DNA from: Hydrogenophaga intermedia | GTDB taxonomy: Bacteria; Pseudomonadota; Gammaproteobacteria; Burkholderiales; Burkholderiaceae_C | NCBI RefSeq assembly: GCF_000723405.1 | Contig: NZ_CCAE010000021.1 | Span: 16,166-80,165, forward strand | Length of the DNA: 64,000 nucleotides | Direction: 5' to 3' | Shown here: positions 50,279-58,794 of the stretch, piece by piece | How the letters are laid out: every line of letters begins with the position of its first letter | Numbering within the stretch: position 1 is the first letter of the stretch | The notes under the pieces: model-generated | Told to the model about the DNA's origin: nothing | What the model saw: only the letters and a program-made list of their open reading frames with translations | Database searches by the model: none | Made by a program: the position numbers and the translations under genes

Positions 50279-50857
50279 TCAGGCCGCCAGGCGCTGGCGG
50301 CGGCGCGCCACGGCGCCGAGCACGCCCAGGCCGGCCAGCAGCATGGCGATGGACTCGGGCTCGGGCACGGCGGTGACGGAGATGTTGAGCACGTCGCCGG
50401 CGGACAGGCCGGTGAGGCCCCAGTTCAGCCGGCCACCGGCCACGGCCAGCGGATCACCGATCTCGACGTCGAGGAACTCGGGCGAGCCCAGGTCGACGTT
50501 GGCGTGCGCGCCGTTGAAGTCGATGTCGGTGATGAGGGAGCCGTCGAACTGGCGCGTGACCGTGCCGCTGTAGAGGAACTCGCCACCGCTGATGGAGAAG
50601 TTGAAGCCGGTGATGCCGTCACCGGTGAAGTTGCGCAGCAGCGCGTTGAAGGACAGCGCGGCGGTGTCGGCGGCGCCGATCACGTAGCTCAGCGTGGTGG
50701 TGCCCAGCGACTGGAAGTCCAGGTCGAAGGAGATCAGGCCGTCGGTGCTGTAGTCGGTGACGAGGCCGTCGCCGTTGACCACGCTCTGGAAGGTGGCGGC
50801 TTGCGCGCCGGCCATGAGGCCGAGGGCGGCCACGAGGGAGACGAAGAGTTTTTTCAT
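50279..50857 (-). CDS. PEP-CTERM sorting domain protein
   Basis: A 192-residue exported protein. Signal peptide MKKLFVSLVAALGLMAGAQA; beta-rich body (FQSVVNGDGLVTDYSTDGLI ... FNFSISGGEFLYSGTVTRQF); C-terminal tag AVPEPESIAMLLAGLGVLGAVARRRQR. The gene is 27 bases downstream of the PhoX-like gene on the same strand and presumably co-transcribed with it. This parallels the PEP-CTERM gene that follows the 5'-nucleotidase. No catalytic motif is visible. Confidence 0.9.
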   Translation of the reverse strand: MKKLFVSLVAALGLMAGAQAATFQSVVNGDGLVTDYSTDGLISFDLDFQSLGTTTLSYVIGAADTAALSFNALLRNFTGDGITGFNFSISGGEFLYSGTVTRQFDGSLITDIDFNGAHANVDLGSPEFLDVEIGDPLAVAGGRLNWGLTGLSAGDVLNISVTAVPEPESIAMLLAGLGVLGAVARRRQRLAA

Positions 50858-50884
50858 GGAAGTGCTTTCAATGGGAAGGGTGAA

Positions 50885-52432
50885 TCACAGGTGGCCTTTG
50901 TCCCACGGGCCGGTGATGGCCAGCGTGATGCCGGGGGTGTAGAGGTTCACGAACAGCACGCGGCCATCGGGGCTGAACACGCTGCCGGCCCACTCGGTGT
51001 TGCGGCGGTCGCCGGAGGCGGAGTTCTTGCCCACGGCCTGGATCTGCGCCGTGCTGAAGTTGAAGTTGTGGCGCGCGAAGGTGTAGGTGCCGCCTTCGGG
51101 CGTCAGCACCTTCAGGTCCTGCGCGGGAATGGGCGCGCTGGTGGGCGAGCCGTCGCCACCGTCTTCGTTCATCAGCAGGCCGCCACGCGGGCTCACGCAG
51201 ATGTTGTCGGGGGAGTTGCCGACCACGCGGTCGCGGCCCACGAAGATGGCCTTGAGCGTCATGGTCGCCAGGTCGAGCGCCCACACCACGCCGCTGCGCG
51301 CCGGCAGCGAAGAGGTGGCACTGCTGGTGGCCTTGTCGGTGAAGAACACCGTGCCGTTGGCGACCCAGCAGCCTTCGTTGGCGCCGAAGATCGCGCCGCC
51401 GTTGGCGTAGGCGCCGCGGAACGGGCCGCTGCCGGTGACGGTGCCGACGGTGGTGCTGATGGACGCGCGGTCGGCGTCCGGATCGGCGATGGGCACCCAC
51501 TCCACCTGGAACTCCTGGCACAGCGTGGGGAAGCGCAGGTCGGCACCCGGCACGCCGCGCACGGCCAGGCCTTCCAGCAGGCCACCGGCGTGCAGCGAGC
51601 CCAGGCCGCCGTTGACGTTGTTCGGACGGAAGCGGTACAGGGTGTTGGCGTTGCCCGCGTCTTCGGTCAGGTACCAGTAGCCGGTCTGCGGGTCGATGGC
51701 GCTGGCCTCGTGCGCCATGCGGCCCATGGCGATGATGGGCGTCGGGTCGGCGGCGTTGAGGCTGGTGTCGGCCGGCACCTCGAACACGTAGCCGTGCTTC
51801 TTGTTGCCGTCGGTGCTGATGCTGTTGCTGCCGATTTCCTCGTTGCTCATCCAGCTGCCCCAGGTGGACGCACCACCGGCGCAGGGGCGGTAGATGCCGC
51901 CGAGGGAGGCGTAGCTGGCGACCCAGTTGCCGTCGCGCCAGACCAGGTTGGTGTTGCCACCGATCTGGTAGCTGCCGCCGGTGGTGCCGGTGTCGTACTT
52001 GGCCACGTTGCTGTTGCCCGCGCCCAGGATGTTGGCGGCGCTGGAGCTGGTGGAGCGCTCGTGGTTGCGCACCAGGATGATTTCCTGGCTGCGGCCCACG
52101 CGGCGCGAGACCACCACACCCATGCCGTCGTGCGCGTTCGGCGTGATGAGGCCGTCGCTCATCACGTCGCCGGCCCAGCCGTAGCTCTTGTAGGTGAAGC
52201 CGGCGGGCAGTTGCACCAGCGGCAGGCCGGTGGTGAGGTCGTTCACCGGAGCGACCGGGCCGTAGGGGCTCTCGGTCAGCGCGGAGGCGTCGGCGGGCGA
52301 GCAGCGCTCGGCGTAGTTCTGGTCCACCGTGGCGGCGTACGCAGCCATGGGGCCGCTGAACGCGGCGGCCACGGCGGCACCGCCGCCCATCAGCACCTGG
52401 CGGCGCGAGAGATCGTGGGACTGTTCGGACAT
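50885..52432 (-). CDS. PhoX-like (DUF839) exported phosphatase
   Basis: A 515-residue protein with a clear Tat signal (LSRRQVLMGGGAAVAAAFSG), consistent with PhoX enzymes, which are exported folded with metal cofactors. PhoX/DUF839 stretches are visible: LITPNAHDGMGVV, IILVRNHERS, TWGSWMSNEE, HEASAIDPQTGYWYLTED and SPDNICVSPRGGLLMNEDGG. It would hydrolyse phosphomonoesters outside the cytoplasm. Some DUF839 proteins lack phosphatase activity, so the enzyme call is probable rather than certain. Start at ATG 52432 after GGAG. First gene of a two-gene unit with a PEP-CTERM protein. Confidence 0.82.
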   Translation of the reverse strand: MSEQSHDLSRRQVLMGGGAAVAAAFSGPMAAYAATVDQNYAERCSPADASALTESPYGPVAPVNDLTTGLPLVQLPAGFTYKSYGWAGDVMSDGLITPNAHDGMGVVVSRRVGRSQEIILVRNHERSTSSSAANILGAGNSNVAKYDTGTTGGSYQIGGNTNLVWRDGNWVASYASLGGIYRPCAGGASTWGSWMSNEEIGSNSISTDGNKKHGYVFEVPADTSLNAADPTPIIAMGRMAHEASAIDPQTGYWYLTEDAGNANTLYRFRPNNVNGGLGSLHAGGLLEGLAVRGVPGADLRFPTLCQEFQVEWVPIADPDADRASISTTVGTVTGSGPFRGAYANGGAIFGANEGCWVANGTVFFTDKATSSATSSLPARSGVVWALDLATMTLKAIFVGRDRVVGNSPDNICVSPRGGLLMNEDGGDGSPTSAPIPAQDLKVLTPEGGTYTFARHNFNFSTAQIQAVGKNSASGDRRNTEWAGSVFSPDGRVLFVNLYTPGITLAITGPWDKGHL

Positions 52433-52549
52433 GGGGAAGGGCTCCTTCTGGTTGGGGGAAAGCGCCCCGAAGGATGCGTGGCGAGGATGAATGGTCAGTG
52501 ACCCGGTTCGCCGCAAACGGCCTGCCCTTTGTGAATCGCTGCTACAAAA

Positions 52550-52569
52550 AATGGTGCGATCGGACCATT
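52550..52569 (+). promoter_or_regulatory. 20-base palindromic candidate operator
   Basis: AATGGTGCGATCGGACCATT is self-complementary at 18 of 20 positions. It lies in the 218-base divergent region between the PhoX-like gene (118 bases away) and the tyrosine phosphatase gene, and shares 16 of 21 positions (including the following G) with the palindrome upstream of the nuclease gene. Confidence 0.45.
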
Positions 52570-52650
52570 GACGCGCTGTCGCGTTCGCGCAGATAAAAAG
52601 TCTTGTGCGTCGCATAATGGGCGTCGAACCCCGACACCCCCTGCCCCGCC

Positions 52651-53403
52651 ATGGCCCTTGACCGTTCCGACATTTCCATTGCCCTGCACGGCGCCTCCAA
52701 CTTCCGCGACCTGGGCGGCCTGAGCGGCGACGCCGGACGGCGCGTGCGGCGCGCGCGGGTCTACCGATCCGACCACCTGGGGCGCCTGACAGATGACGAC
52801 CTGCAGCGCCTGAACACGCTGGGCGTGACGCACTGCGTGGACCTGCGCGGCGCGCACGAATGCCAGGCCCTCCCCAACCGCCTGCCGGGCATCACCATCG
52901 AGCACCTGAGCATCGACCCCACCGTGCTGCGCCGTGTGCGCGAGCGCCAGAAGCAGGGCCAGGCGCTGGGCCGCGCCGAGGCCGTGGCGCTGATGCAGGA
53001 GACCTACGAGGACTTCGTGCGCCTGCGTGGGCCGGTGTTCGGCCAACTGCTGGCGCGCATCGCGGGGCGCGAGGCGCCGCTGGTGTTCCACTGCACCGCC
53101 GGCAAGGACCGCACCGGCATGGCCGCCGCGCTGCTGCTGGGCGCACTGGGCGTGCACCGCGACGACGTGATGACCGACTACCTGCTCACCAACCACCTGT
53201 ACCGGCGCGACACGCGCGTGGAAGAGCCCGCGCCGCCCGAGGTGCTGGAGGTGCTGTGGCAGGTGCAGCCCGAGTTCCTGCACACGGCCTGGCGCTGCAT
53301 CGACGAGGAGTTCGGCGGCATCGACGCGTACCTGGCTGGGCCGGTGGGGCTGGACGCGGCGGCGCGGGAGCGCTTGCGCGAGCGCCTGCTGGCACAGGAC
53401 TGA
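52651..53403 (+). CDS. Tyrosine-type protein phosphatase
   Basis: A 250-residue phosphatase of the Y_phosphatase3 type. The N-terminal ASNFRDLGGLSGDAGRRVRR and RSDHLGRLTDDDLQRL are typical of this family. The active-site P-loop is HCTAGKDRTG (Cys-x5-Arg), in LVFHCTAGKDRTGMAAALLL. It would dephosphorylate Tyr/Ser or inositol phosphate substrates; given EpsG, regulation of polysaccharide export is conceivable, but EpsG here lacks a Tyr tail. Divergent from the PhoX-like gene. Confidence 0.88.
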   Translation: MALDRSDISIALHGASNFRDLGGLSGDAGRRVRRARVYRSDHLGRLTDDDLQRLNTLGVTHCVDLRGAHECQALPNRLPGITIEHLSIDPTVLRRVRERQKQGQALGRAEAVALMQETYEDFVRLRGPVFGQLLARIAGREAPLVFHCTAGKDRTGMAAALLLGALGVHRDDVMTDYLLTNHLYRRDTRVEEPAPPEVLEVLWQVQPEFLHTAWRCIDEEFGGIDAYLAGPVGLDAAARERLRERLLAQD

Positions 53404-53494
53404 AGCGCTGCCGCGCCCACCACCGGACGCGGCCACCGCCTACAGACGGCGCCGGCCAGACGGCGCACCATGCGGGGAGGAGCCAAGCACCCGC

Positions 53495-54790
53495 ATGAGG
53501 ACACGCGCCCGCCGCTGGACAGCCATCGTCACCGCCGCCCTGCTGGTGCTGTGGGCCGGCGCGTGGCTGGCGCTGCGCGCCTTCATGCCCAGCGACGACG
53601 AACTCGCGCGTCGGCTGGAAGCCCTGTTCGAAGCGCGCACCGGCCAGGCGCTCGTGATCGGCCAACTGCACTGGCGCCTGCTGGGCACGCCCGTGGTGGA
53701 GGTGATGGACGCGCACACGCGCCAGGACGAGCCGATCCGCGTGCGCCGCATCGCCCTGCACCCCCAACTGCTGCCCCTGCTGCGCCGACAACTCGTGATT
53801 GACCGCCTGGAGGTGGCGGGCGCGCAGGTGCCGCGCGATGCGCTGCGCGCCCTGCGCGGCAGCGCGCCGGTTGACGACGGAAACGTCGTGCTGCGCCGGC
53901 TGGTGTTCACCGACCTCACCTACACCTCCTACGCGGGCATTCCGGTTGCTTACAGCGGCGAGATCCGGTTCGACGACGACCGCCTGCCGCGCCGCGTGCA
54001 GATCCACCGCCCAGGGGTGGAGCCGCCCGTGGCGCTGGACGCCACGCGCGATGGCCGGACCGACAACGGGGCACACATCTACCGCCTGGAACTGCAGGCC
54101 GCTGGCGGCACGGCAAGCGGCCAGGCGCAACTGATCACCACGGACGACGGCCACCTGCGGCTCACCGGCCAACTCGCGCCGCGCCAGGTGGAGGTGCAGA
54201 CGCTGCTCGACGCCTTCCACCGCCGCTCGTTCATCAGCGGCCGGGCCTCGGGCACCACCGAGCTGCGCGCGGAAGGCGAGACCTGGGGAGCGCTGGCGCG
54301 CTCGCTGCACACACGCAGCGAACTCACGGTGGACGGCGGGAAGATCCTGCGCATCGACGTGGACAAGGCCGTGAAGTCCCTGGGCGACGACCGCGCCGGC
54401 GAGACGCCGCTGGACAGCCTGTCGGGCGTGGTGGAAACACAGAACACCGAACACGGCATGAAGACCGAGTTCAGCGACGTGAAAGCCGTGGCCGGCAGCT
54501 ACAGCGCCACGGGCCATGCCACGATCTACCGCAAGCGCCTGGCGGCGCAAGGCCGGCTGGACATCGCGGGTGGCGCGGTGGGCGTGCCGTTCGCGGCCAG
54601 CGGACCCACGCGCCAGCCGGAATTCAAAATCGCCAAGGGCACCATCGCTGGTGCGGCCATCGGCACCGTGCTGCTGCCGGGCATCGGCACCGCCATCGGC
54701 GCCCAGATCGGCGGTGCCATCAGCGGGCCGCCGGACATCGAGAAAGACAAAGAGAAAGAACCGTCGCAGCCCAGGCGGCCCCCGCGGTGA
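53495..54790 (+). CDS. AsmA-like inner-membrane anchored protein
   Basis: A 431-residue protein with an N-terminal membrane helix (IVTAALLVLWAGAWLALRAF) and a long periplasmic beta-rich region typical of AsmA-family proteins (LEALFEARTGQALVIGQLHW, IALHPQLLPLLRRQLVIDRL, SGRASGTTELRAEGETWGAL). AsmA proteins are thought to transport lipids or affect outer-membrane assembly. The C-terminus has a Gly-rich hydrophobic stretch (GTIAGAAIGTVLLPGIGTAI) followed by a Lys/Glu/Pro tail. It is 33 bases upstream of the VOC gene. Confidence 0.75.
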   Translation: MRTRARRWTAIVTAALLVLWAGAWLALRAFMPSDDELARRLEALFEARTGQALVIGQLHWRLLGTPVVEVMDAHTRQDEPIRVRRIALHPQLLPLLRRQLVIDRLEVAGAQVPRDALRALRGSAPVDDGNVVLRRLVFTDLTYTSYAGIPVAYSGEIRFDDDRLPRRVQIHRPGVEPPVALDATRDGRTDNGAHIYRLELQAAGGTASGQAQLITTDDGHLRLTGQLAPRQVEVQTLLDAFHRRSFISGRASGTTELRAEGETWGALARSLHTRSELTVDGGKILRIDVDKAVKSLGDDRAGETPLDSLSGVVETQNTEHGMKTEFSDVKAVAGSYSATGHATIYRKRLAAQGRLDIAGGAVGVPFAASGPTRQPEFKIAKGTIAGAAIGTVLLPGIGTAIGAQIGGAISGPPDIEKDKEKEPSQPRRPPR

Positions 54791-54823
54791 GAACGCGAAG
54801 AACAAACGCGAAGGAGACAACGC

Positions 54824-55264
54824 ATGACACTGAAACGACTGGACAACATCCTCATCGTGGTTGACGACCTGGAGGCCGTGAAGACCTTCTTCCTCGACCT
54901 CGGGCTTGAACTGGAGGGCGAGACGGTCGTCGAAGGCCCCTCGGTCGATCGCCTCATCGGCCTGCAGAACGTGCGCGCCACGCTGGTGTTCCTGCGCACG
55001 CCAGATGGCCATGGCCGCATCGAGCTGGACAAGTACCACACACCCGACGCCGTGAGGTCCGGCCCCGTGGACACGCCGGTGAACGCCTTCGGCATCCGCC
55101 GCATCATGTTCGCCGTCGACGACCTCGACGCGGTTGTTGCGCGCCTGCTGGCCCGCGGTGCGGCGCTGGTGGGCGAGGTGGTGCGGTTCGGGGAGTCGCA
55201 CAAGCTGGCCTACGTGCGCGGACCCGAGGGGATCATCGTGGCGCTGGCGGAGCAGATCGGTTGA
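54824..55264 (+). CDS. VOC (glyoxalase-fold) protein
   Basis: A 146-residue single-domain vicinal oxygen chelate protein with the paired beta-alpha-beta-beta-beta layout: RLDNILIVVDDLEAVKTFFLDLGLELEG ... FAVDDLDAVVARLLARGAAL ... AYVRGPEGIIVALAEQIG. Conserved Glu in RIELDKY sits at a typical metal position. The substrate is unknown. Strong AAGGAG ribosome site. Probably follows the AsmA-like gene in one transcript. Confidence 0.82.
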   Translation: MTLKRLDNILIVVDDLEAVKTFFLDLGLELEGETVVEGPSVDRLIGLQNVRATLVFLRTPDGHGRIELDKYHTPDAVRSGPVDTPVNAFGIRRIMFAVDDLDAVVARLLARGAALVGEVVRFGESHKLAYVRGPEGIIVALAEQIG

Positions 55265-55322
55265 GGCGCCCGTTGTGAACGCCTGTTCAGACGCCGAAGG
55301 CCTGAACTCGACCGTACAGTCG

Positions 55323-55356
55323 TTGACGTGGACGTCTATATGCATAATATATGCAT
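55323..55356 (+). promoter_or_regulatory. Promoter and likely operator of brnTA
   Basis: A near-consensus sigma-70 promoter: TTGACG (55323-55328), 16-base spacer, TAATAT (55345-55350). Overlapping the -10 is a direct repeat ATATGCAT-AAT-ATATGCAT (55338-55356), with an 11-base period and palindromic ATGCAT cores. This suits binding by the antitoxin BrnA or the BrnTA complex, known autorepressors. Confidence 0.65.
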
Positions 55357-55365
55357 CCTTCGGCC

Positions 55366-55632
55366 ATGCGATTCGAGTTCGACCCGGACAAGGCCAAGGC
55401 CAACCTTCACAAACACAAGATCAGCTTTTCTCATGCTGAGCAAGCGCTTCGTGACCCCTTTGCGCTGACCATCGAGGACCCGGACTCCGAGGGCGAAGCA
55501 AGGTTTGTCACGCTGGGCATGGATTCCCTCGGCAGGGTACTGGTCGTCGTTCACACGCCGCGCGGGTACGCCACCCGCCTGATATCGGCACGCAAGGCCA
55601 GCAAAGGCGAATCGGAGCAATACGGTGCGTAA
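55366..55632 (+). CDS. brnT: BrnT-family toxin
   Basis: An 88-residue type II toxin, a RelE-fold ribonuclease that inhibits translation. Family motifs: FEFDPDKAKANLHKHKISF (the 'NxxKHxxSF' signature), the EARFVTLGMD segment and the RLISARKASKGE ending, with the Arg and Lys residues associated with activity. ATG 55366 fits other BrnT proteins; an ATG at 55351 would add five residues but lies within the operator. It overlaps brnA by 8 bases. Confidence 0.9.
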   Translation: MRFEFDPDKAKANLHKHKISFSHAEQALRDPFALTIEDPDSEGEARFVTLGMDSLGRVLVVVHTPRGYATRLISARKASKGESEQYGA

Positions 55633-55888
55633 GGAATACGACTTCTCTCGGGCCAAGCGGGGCGCCGTGATCCCATCCCCTGGCAAGACGCGCATCACGA
55701 TCATGCTGGACGACGATCTGATCGAGCTTTTCCGCGCGAAGGCCGAGGCACAAGGCATGGGCTACCAGACCCTCATCAACGCGGCGCTGCGCGACGCGGT
55801 CGCGCCGAAGCCGGCCAGGAAAGCCGAGGACAAACCCCTGACCGTTGCCGTTCTGCGCAAAGTCCTGCGCGAAGAGTTGCACCACTAG
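55625..55888 (+). CDS. brnA: BrnA-family antitoxin
   Basis: An 87-residue antitoxin with a GTG start inside the end of brnT. N-terminal DFSRAKRGAVIPSPGKTRI is the typical toxin-binding BrnA start (usually '...RGxV'), and the ribbon-helix-helix DNA-binding part is ITIMLDDDLIELFRAKAEAQ, GMGYQTLINAALRDAV. It would neutralise BrnT and repress the operon promoter. Confidence 0.9.
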   Translation: MRKEYDFSRAKRGAVIPSPGKTRITIMLDDDLIELFRAKAEAQGMGYQTLINAALRDAVAPKPARKAEDKPLTVAVLRKVLREELHH

Positions 55889-55908
55889 CCGAAGCGCTGG
55901 CCCGAACC

Positions 55909-56040
55909 GGCTGCAGGCCATGGAACGCCTTGTCTATCGCGTTGCGCGGGGCCCTGGTCAGCGAACTCAAGGCCATTGCCGACGACGACAGCGTGCGCTA
56001 CGTGGTGCTGACCGGCGTGGGCGGCGCCTTCTACGCGGGA
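55909..56040 (+). pseudogene. Enoyl-CoA hydratase (crotonase) fragment
   Basis: In frame with 55930, the translation NALSIALRGALVSELKAIAD and DDSVRYVVLTGVGGAFYAGS matches the N-terminal substrate-binding part of crotonase-family enzymes ('NALS...', 'VVLTGxGxAFxAG'). It stops resembling the family at about 56043, where the convergent LysR gene begins, and the remaining ~200 residues are absent. A remnant left by a rearrangement at the brnTA-lysR junction. Confidence 0.65.
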
Positions 56041-57021
56041 TCAGGCCGGTTGTTTGCGAGCACGACTGCGGCGGCGTACTTCGCGCGGCGATGCTGCCTG
56101 GCCCATCACAGCGGCCAAATGCGCCGAGACGCGCTCGCGCAACCATTGATGGCCCGCCTCCTTGTCGTCCTTGCGGTGCCAGACGACATGGATCTCGAAC
56201 CGCTGGAAGTCGAACGGCGGCTCAACACAGCGCAGCCCATGCACGTGAGCCAGCTCACGCGCGACATAGGCCGGCAGCGTCGCCACCGCGCGTCCCTGCT
56301 TCAGGATCGACGGAACCACCGAGAAGTGGGGCGTGGAGTGAGCGACATAGCGGTTCACCCGCAGTGACGACAAGGTCTCGTCAAGCACGCCGCGCAACCC
56401 ACCGCCAAACGACACGATGACGTGAGGCAGCTCCAGGTAGGCCTTCCGGGAAAGTTTCCTGGACAGGTCTACGTGCGCCGGGTCCACCAGGCACAGCAGG
56501 CCAGCGCTGGCGACGTGCTGGCTGCACAGCCATTTGGGAAGGTCCTTCACGACGCCGATCGCCAGGTCGACCTCGTCGCGCTCGAGCAGGATCGGGTTGA
56601 CCAGGAAATCCGTTCGGCAAACGACATGGCGTGAGCCGTCCTGTGTGGACAGTGCCGAGCGAGCAAGCCAAGGCGAGAGGATGACGTCGATGTCGTCGGA
56701 ACAGCCGACGCGAAACGTGCGGCGCGAGTGGGCGGGATCGAACGAGCCGGCCCCTTGCAGCCCGAGGCGGATCTGTTCGAGCGTCGGTCCGACCGTTCGC
56801 ATGAACTCGGTGGCGCGCGCCGTGGGCTGGAATTCGGTTCCGACGCGAACGAACAGGGGGTCATCGAGCTCCGCGCGAAGCCGTCTCAGCGCCATGCTGA
56901 CCGCAGGCCCGCCGATGCCCAGCCGGTCGGCTGCGCGCGTCGCACTGCGCTCGTGCATCAGTGCCGAGAAGATCCACAGCAGATTCAGGTCGAAGCGACG
57001 CAGTTCATTTTCATTGAACAT
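56041..57021 (-). CDS. LysR-family transcriptional regulator
   Basis: A 326-residue regulator. The N-terminal winged helix has LRRFDLNLLWIFSALMHERS, ATRAADRLGIGGPAVSMALR and LRAELDDPLFVRVGTEFQPT, the canonical LysR DNA-binding domain (NodD/LeuO-like subgroup). The effector-binding domain follows (FRVGCSDDIDVILSPWLARS). Start at 57021 after GGGAAAC; an in-frame start at 57039 is possible. It is divergent from the UGSC-like gene across 81 bases, the classical arrangement for a LysR regulator and its target. Confidence 0.88.
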   Translation of the reverse strand: MFNENELRRFDLNLLWIFSALMHERSATRAADRLGIGGPAVSMALRRLRAELDDPLFVRVGTEFQPTARATEFMRTVGPTLEQIRLGLQGAGSFDPAHSRRTFRVGCSDDIDVILSPWLARSALSTQDGSRHVVCRTDFLVNPILLERDEVDLAIGVVKDLPKWLCSQHVASAGLLCLVDPAHVDLSRKLSRKAYLELPHVIVSFGGGLRGVLDETLSSLRVNRYVAHSTPHFSVVPSILKQGRAVATLPAYVARELAHVHGLRCVEPPFDFQRFEIHVVWHRKDDKEAGHQWLRERVSAHLAAVMGQAASPREVRRRSRARKQPA

Positions 57022-57102
57022 GGAAGTTTCCCAAATCATCTTGATTGATCAGCGCACGGATCCTACGCTGATGTCCATCGAACGCACGCCCCTGGAGACA
57101 CC

Positions 57103-58794
57103 ATGCCTGACCACTACGCTGCCCTATCGCCCCTCGGCCCTCGCATCGTGCGCCAGATCGATCCGGCGAATCGGCTCACCAGCCTGCAAGGCAAAACGAT
57201 CGGCTTCCTGTGGAACGGTCTGTTCCGTGGCGAAGAGATCTTTCCCATGGTGGCGCAATTGCTGGATCAGCGGCATGCCGACATCCGATGGCTCGACTTC
57301 AGCGCGTTCGGGCTGACCTTCGGCGGAGATGAAATCGAGGTGCTCGCCCGCCTCCCGGCGAGGCTGAAGGAACTGGGCGTCGATGCGGTGATTGCGGGCG
57401 TCGGTTGCTGTGGCGCGTGCACGCCGGCCGTCATGCGCGCTGCCAGCGTCGCCGAGGACGCCGGGGTGCCTGCCGTATCGCTCGTGTGCGACGGCTTTAC
57501 CGGACAGGCTCGGGCCGTGTCAGGCGGGCTCGGTATCGCCAAGCTTGCGATCGCCCGGATCGTCGGACACGTCGATGAGCAGAGCGTTGAAGAACTGCGC
57601 GCCAGCCTCGAAGCGGTCACGCTGGATGAAGTCGTGCGGGGACTGACGCAAGCGCCCGGGGACGCGCAGAGGCTGGCGGAACTTGAATCCGGAGTCGTCA
57701 TCGCTCAAGGCACGTTCGATGAGATCAACCGGTTCTTCCTTGAGCACCGCCTGAGCGACGGACTGCCGATCGTTCCGCCTACCCAGAGCAAGGTCGACGA
57801 GTTCCTGCGCTTCAGCCCAGATCCGCCTGAGAGGATCATCGGCCCGATGAAGCCGTCGGGTTCGGCTGCGACGGTATTCAACGTCGCCGTCAACGGCGTC
57901 ATGGCCAACTGCCGGCCCGAGTACATGCCGATCCTGATCGCCATCGCCGAAGCGCTCTGCGATCCGGCGTACGGCGTCGAGCACAGCGGCGACACCACCG
58001 GCGGCGAGGCACTGGTGATCCTCAGCGGCGAGATCGCCCAACGCCTGGGCTTCGCTGTCGCTGGTGGCGTGCTGCGCGACGGGGTGCAGGCGAACACCAG
58101 CACGGGGCGCTTCGTGCGCCTGCTTCTGCGCAACGTGGCACGGTCCCTGCCCGGCGAGGCCGACAGGAGCACCTTCGGCAACACCTGGCGCGTGGTGCTC
58201 GCCGAGCACGAGGACGCGGCTCGCTCGCTGGGCTGGCCGCTGTTCTCGGAAGATCGCGGGCACGCGCCCGGCGCCAACCTGATCACCGTGGCCCGCTTCA
58301 CCGCTGGCGGTGTCGTCGGTTCCATCTATGGCAAGGACCCGACGCAGATCGTGGCCTACCTTGCCGATGGACTGGTGCGGCAGATGAGCTGGGAATCGGT
58401 CTACACCGTCGGGTTCGCGCGCGGCACCTACCGGCCACTGATCGTGCTCAGCCCGATGGTGGCGCGAACGCTGAAGCGTGCGGGTGTCGACAAGGCCCGC
58501 CTGCGACAGATGCTCTACGAACAGGCACGCATGACGGCGCGAAAGATGGAGGACTACATCGGCCCCTGGACCAACCTGGTGCCGGGCCGACCGAGCCTTG
58601 CGCAATTGGTGGACGCGGGCAAGGCGGCGCCCTTGTTCGCCGAAAGCAGCAATCCCGATCGCCGCGTGCCGATCGTCGAGCGGCCGGAGGACATCCTGAT
58701 CGTGATGAGCGGCGATCCGCTGCGCTCCAATGCCTACGTGTTCGGCAGCAATGGGCCGCATGGGTTTCCGACGACTGCGGTTGTTCGGGCGTGA
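57103..58794 (+). CDS. UGSC-like domain protein
   Basis: A 563-residue protein. The N-terminal ~170 residues resemble UGSC-family (seleno)proteins: a short Rossmann-like start (LQGKTIGFLWNGLFRGEEIF) and the motif GVGCCGACTPAV, where Cys-Gly-Ala-Cys-Thr aligns with the (Sec/Cys)-Gly-Ser-Cys-Thr signature of the family. The second part (~residues 200-560: FDEINRFFLEHRLSDGLPIV ... RIIGPMKPSGSAATVFNVAV ... GRFVRLLLRNVARSLPGEAD) is a conserved-looking domain I cannot name. No membrane helix. Its likely regulator is the divergent LysR gene. The reaction is unknown; a redox or thiol-dependent role is suggested only by the CxxC-like motif. Confidence 0.6.
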   Translation: MPDHYAALSPLGPRIVRQIDPANRLTSLQGKTIGFLWNGLFRGEEIFPMVAQLLDQRHADIRWLDFSAFGLTFGGDEIEVLARLPARLKELGVDAVIAGVGCCGACTPAVMRAASVAEDAGVPAVSLVCDGFTGQARAVSGGLGIAKLAIARIVGHVDEQSVEELRASLEAVTLDEVVRGLTQAPGDAQRLAELESGVVIAQGTFDEINRFFLEHRLSDGLPIVPPTQSKVDEFLRFSPDPPERIIGPMKPSGSAATVFNVAVNGVMANCRPEYMPILIAIAEALCDPAYGVEHSGDTTGGEALVILSGEIAQRLGFAVAGGVLRDGVQANTSTGRFVRLLLRNVARSLPGEADRSTFGNTWRVVLAEHEDAARSLGWPLFSEDRGHAPGANLITVARFTAGGVVGSIYGKDPTQIVAYLADGLVRQMSWESVYTVGFARGTYRPLIVLSPMVARTLKRAGVDKARLRQMLYEQARMTARKMEDYIGPWTNLVPGRPSLAQLVDAGKAAPLFAESSNPDRRVPIVERPEDILIVMSGDPLRSNAYVFGSNGPHGFPTTAVVRA

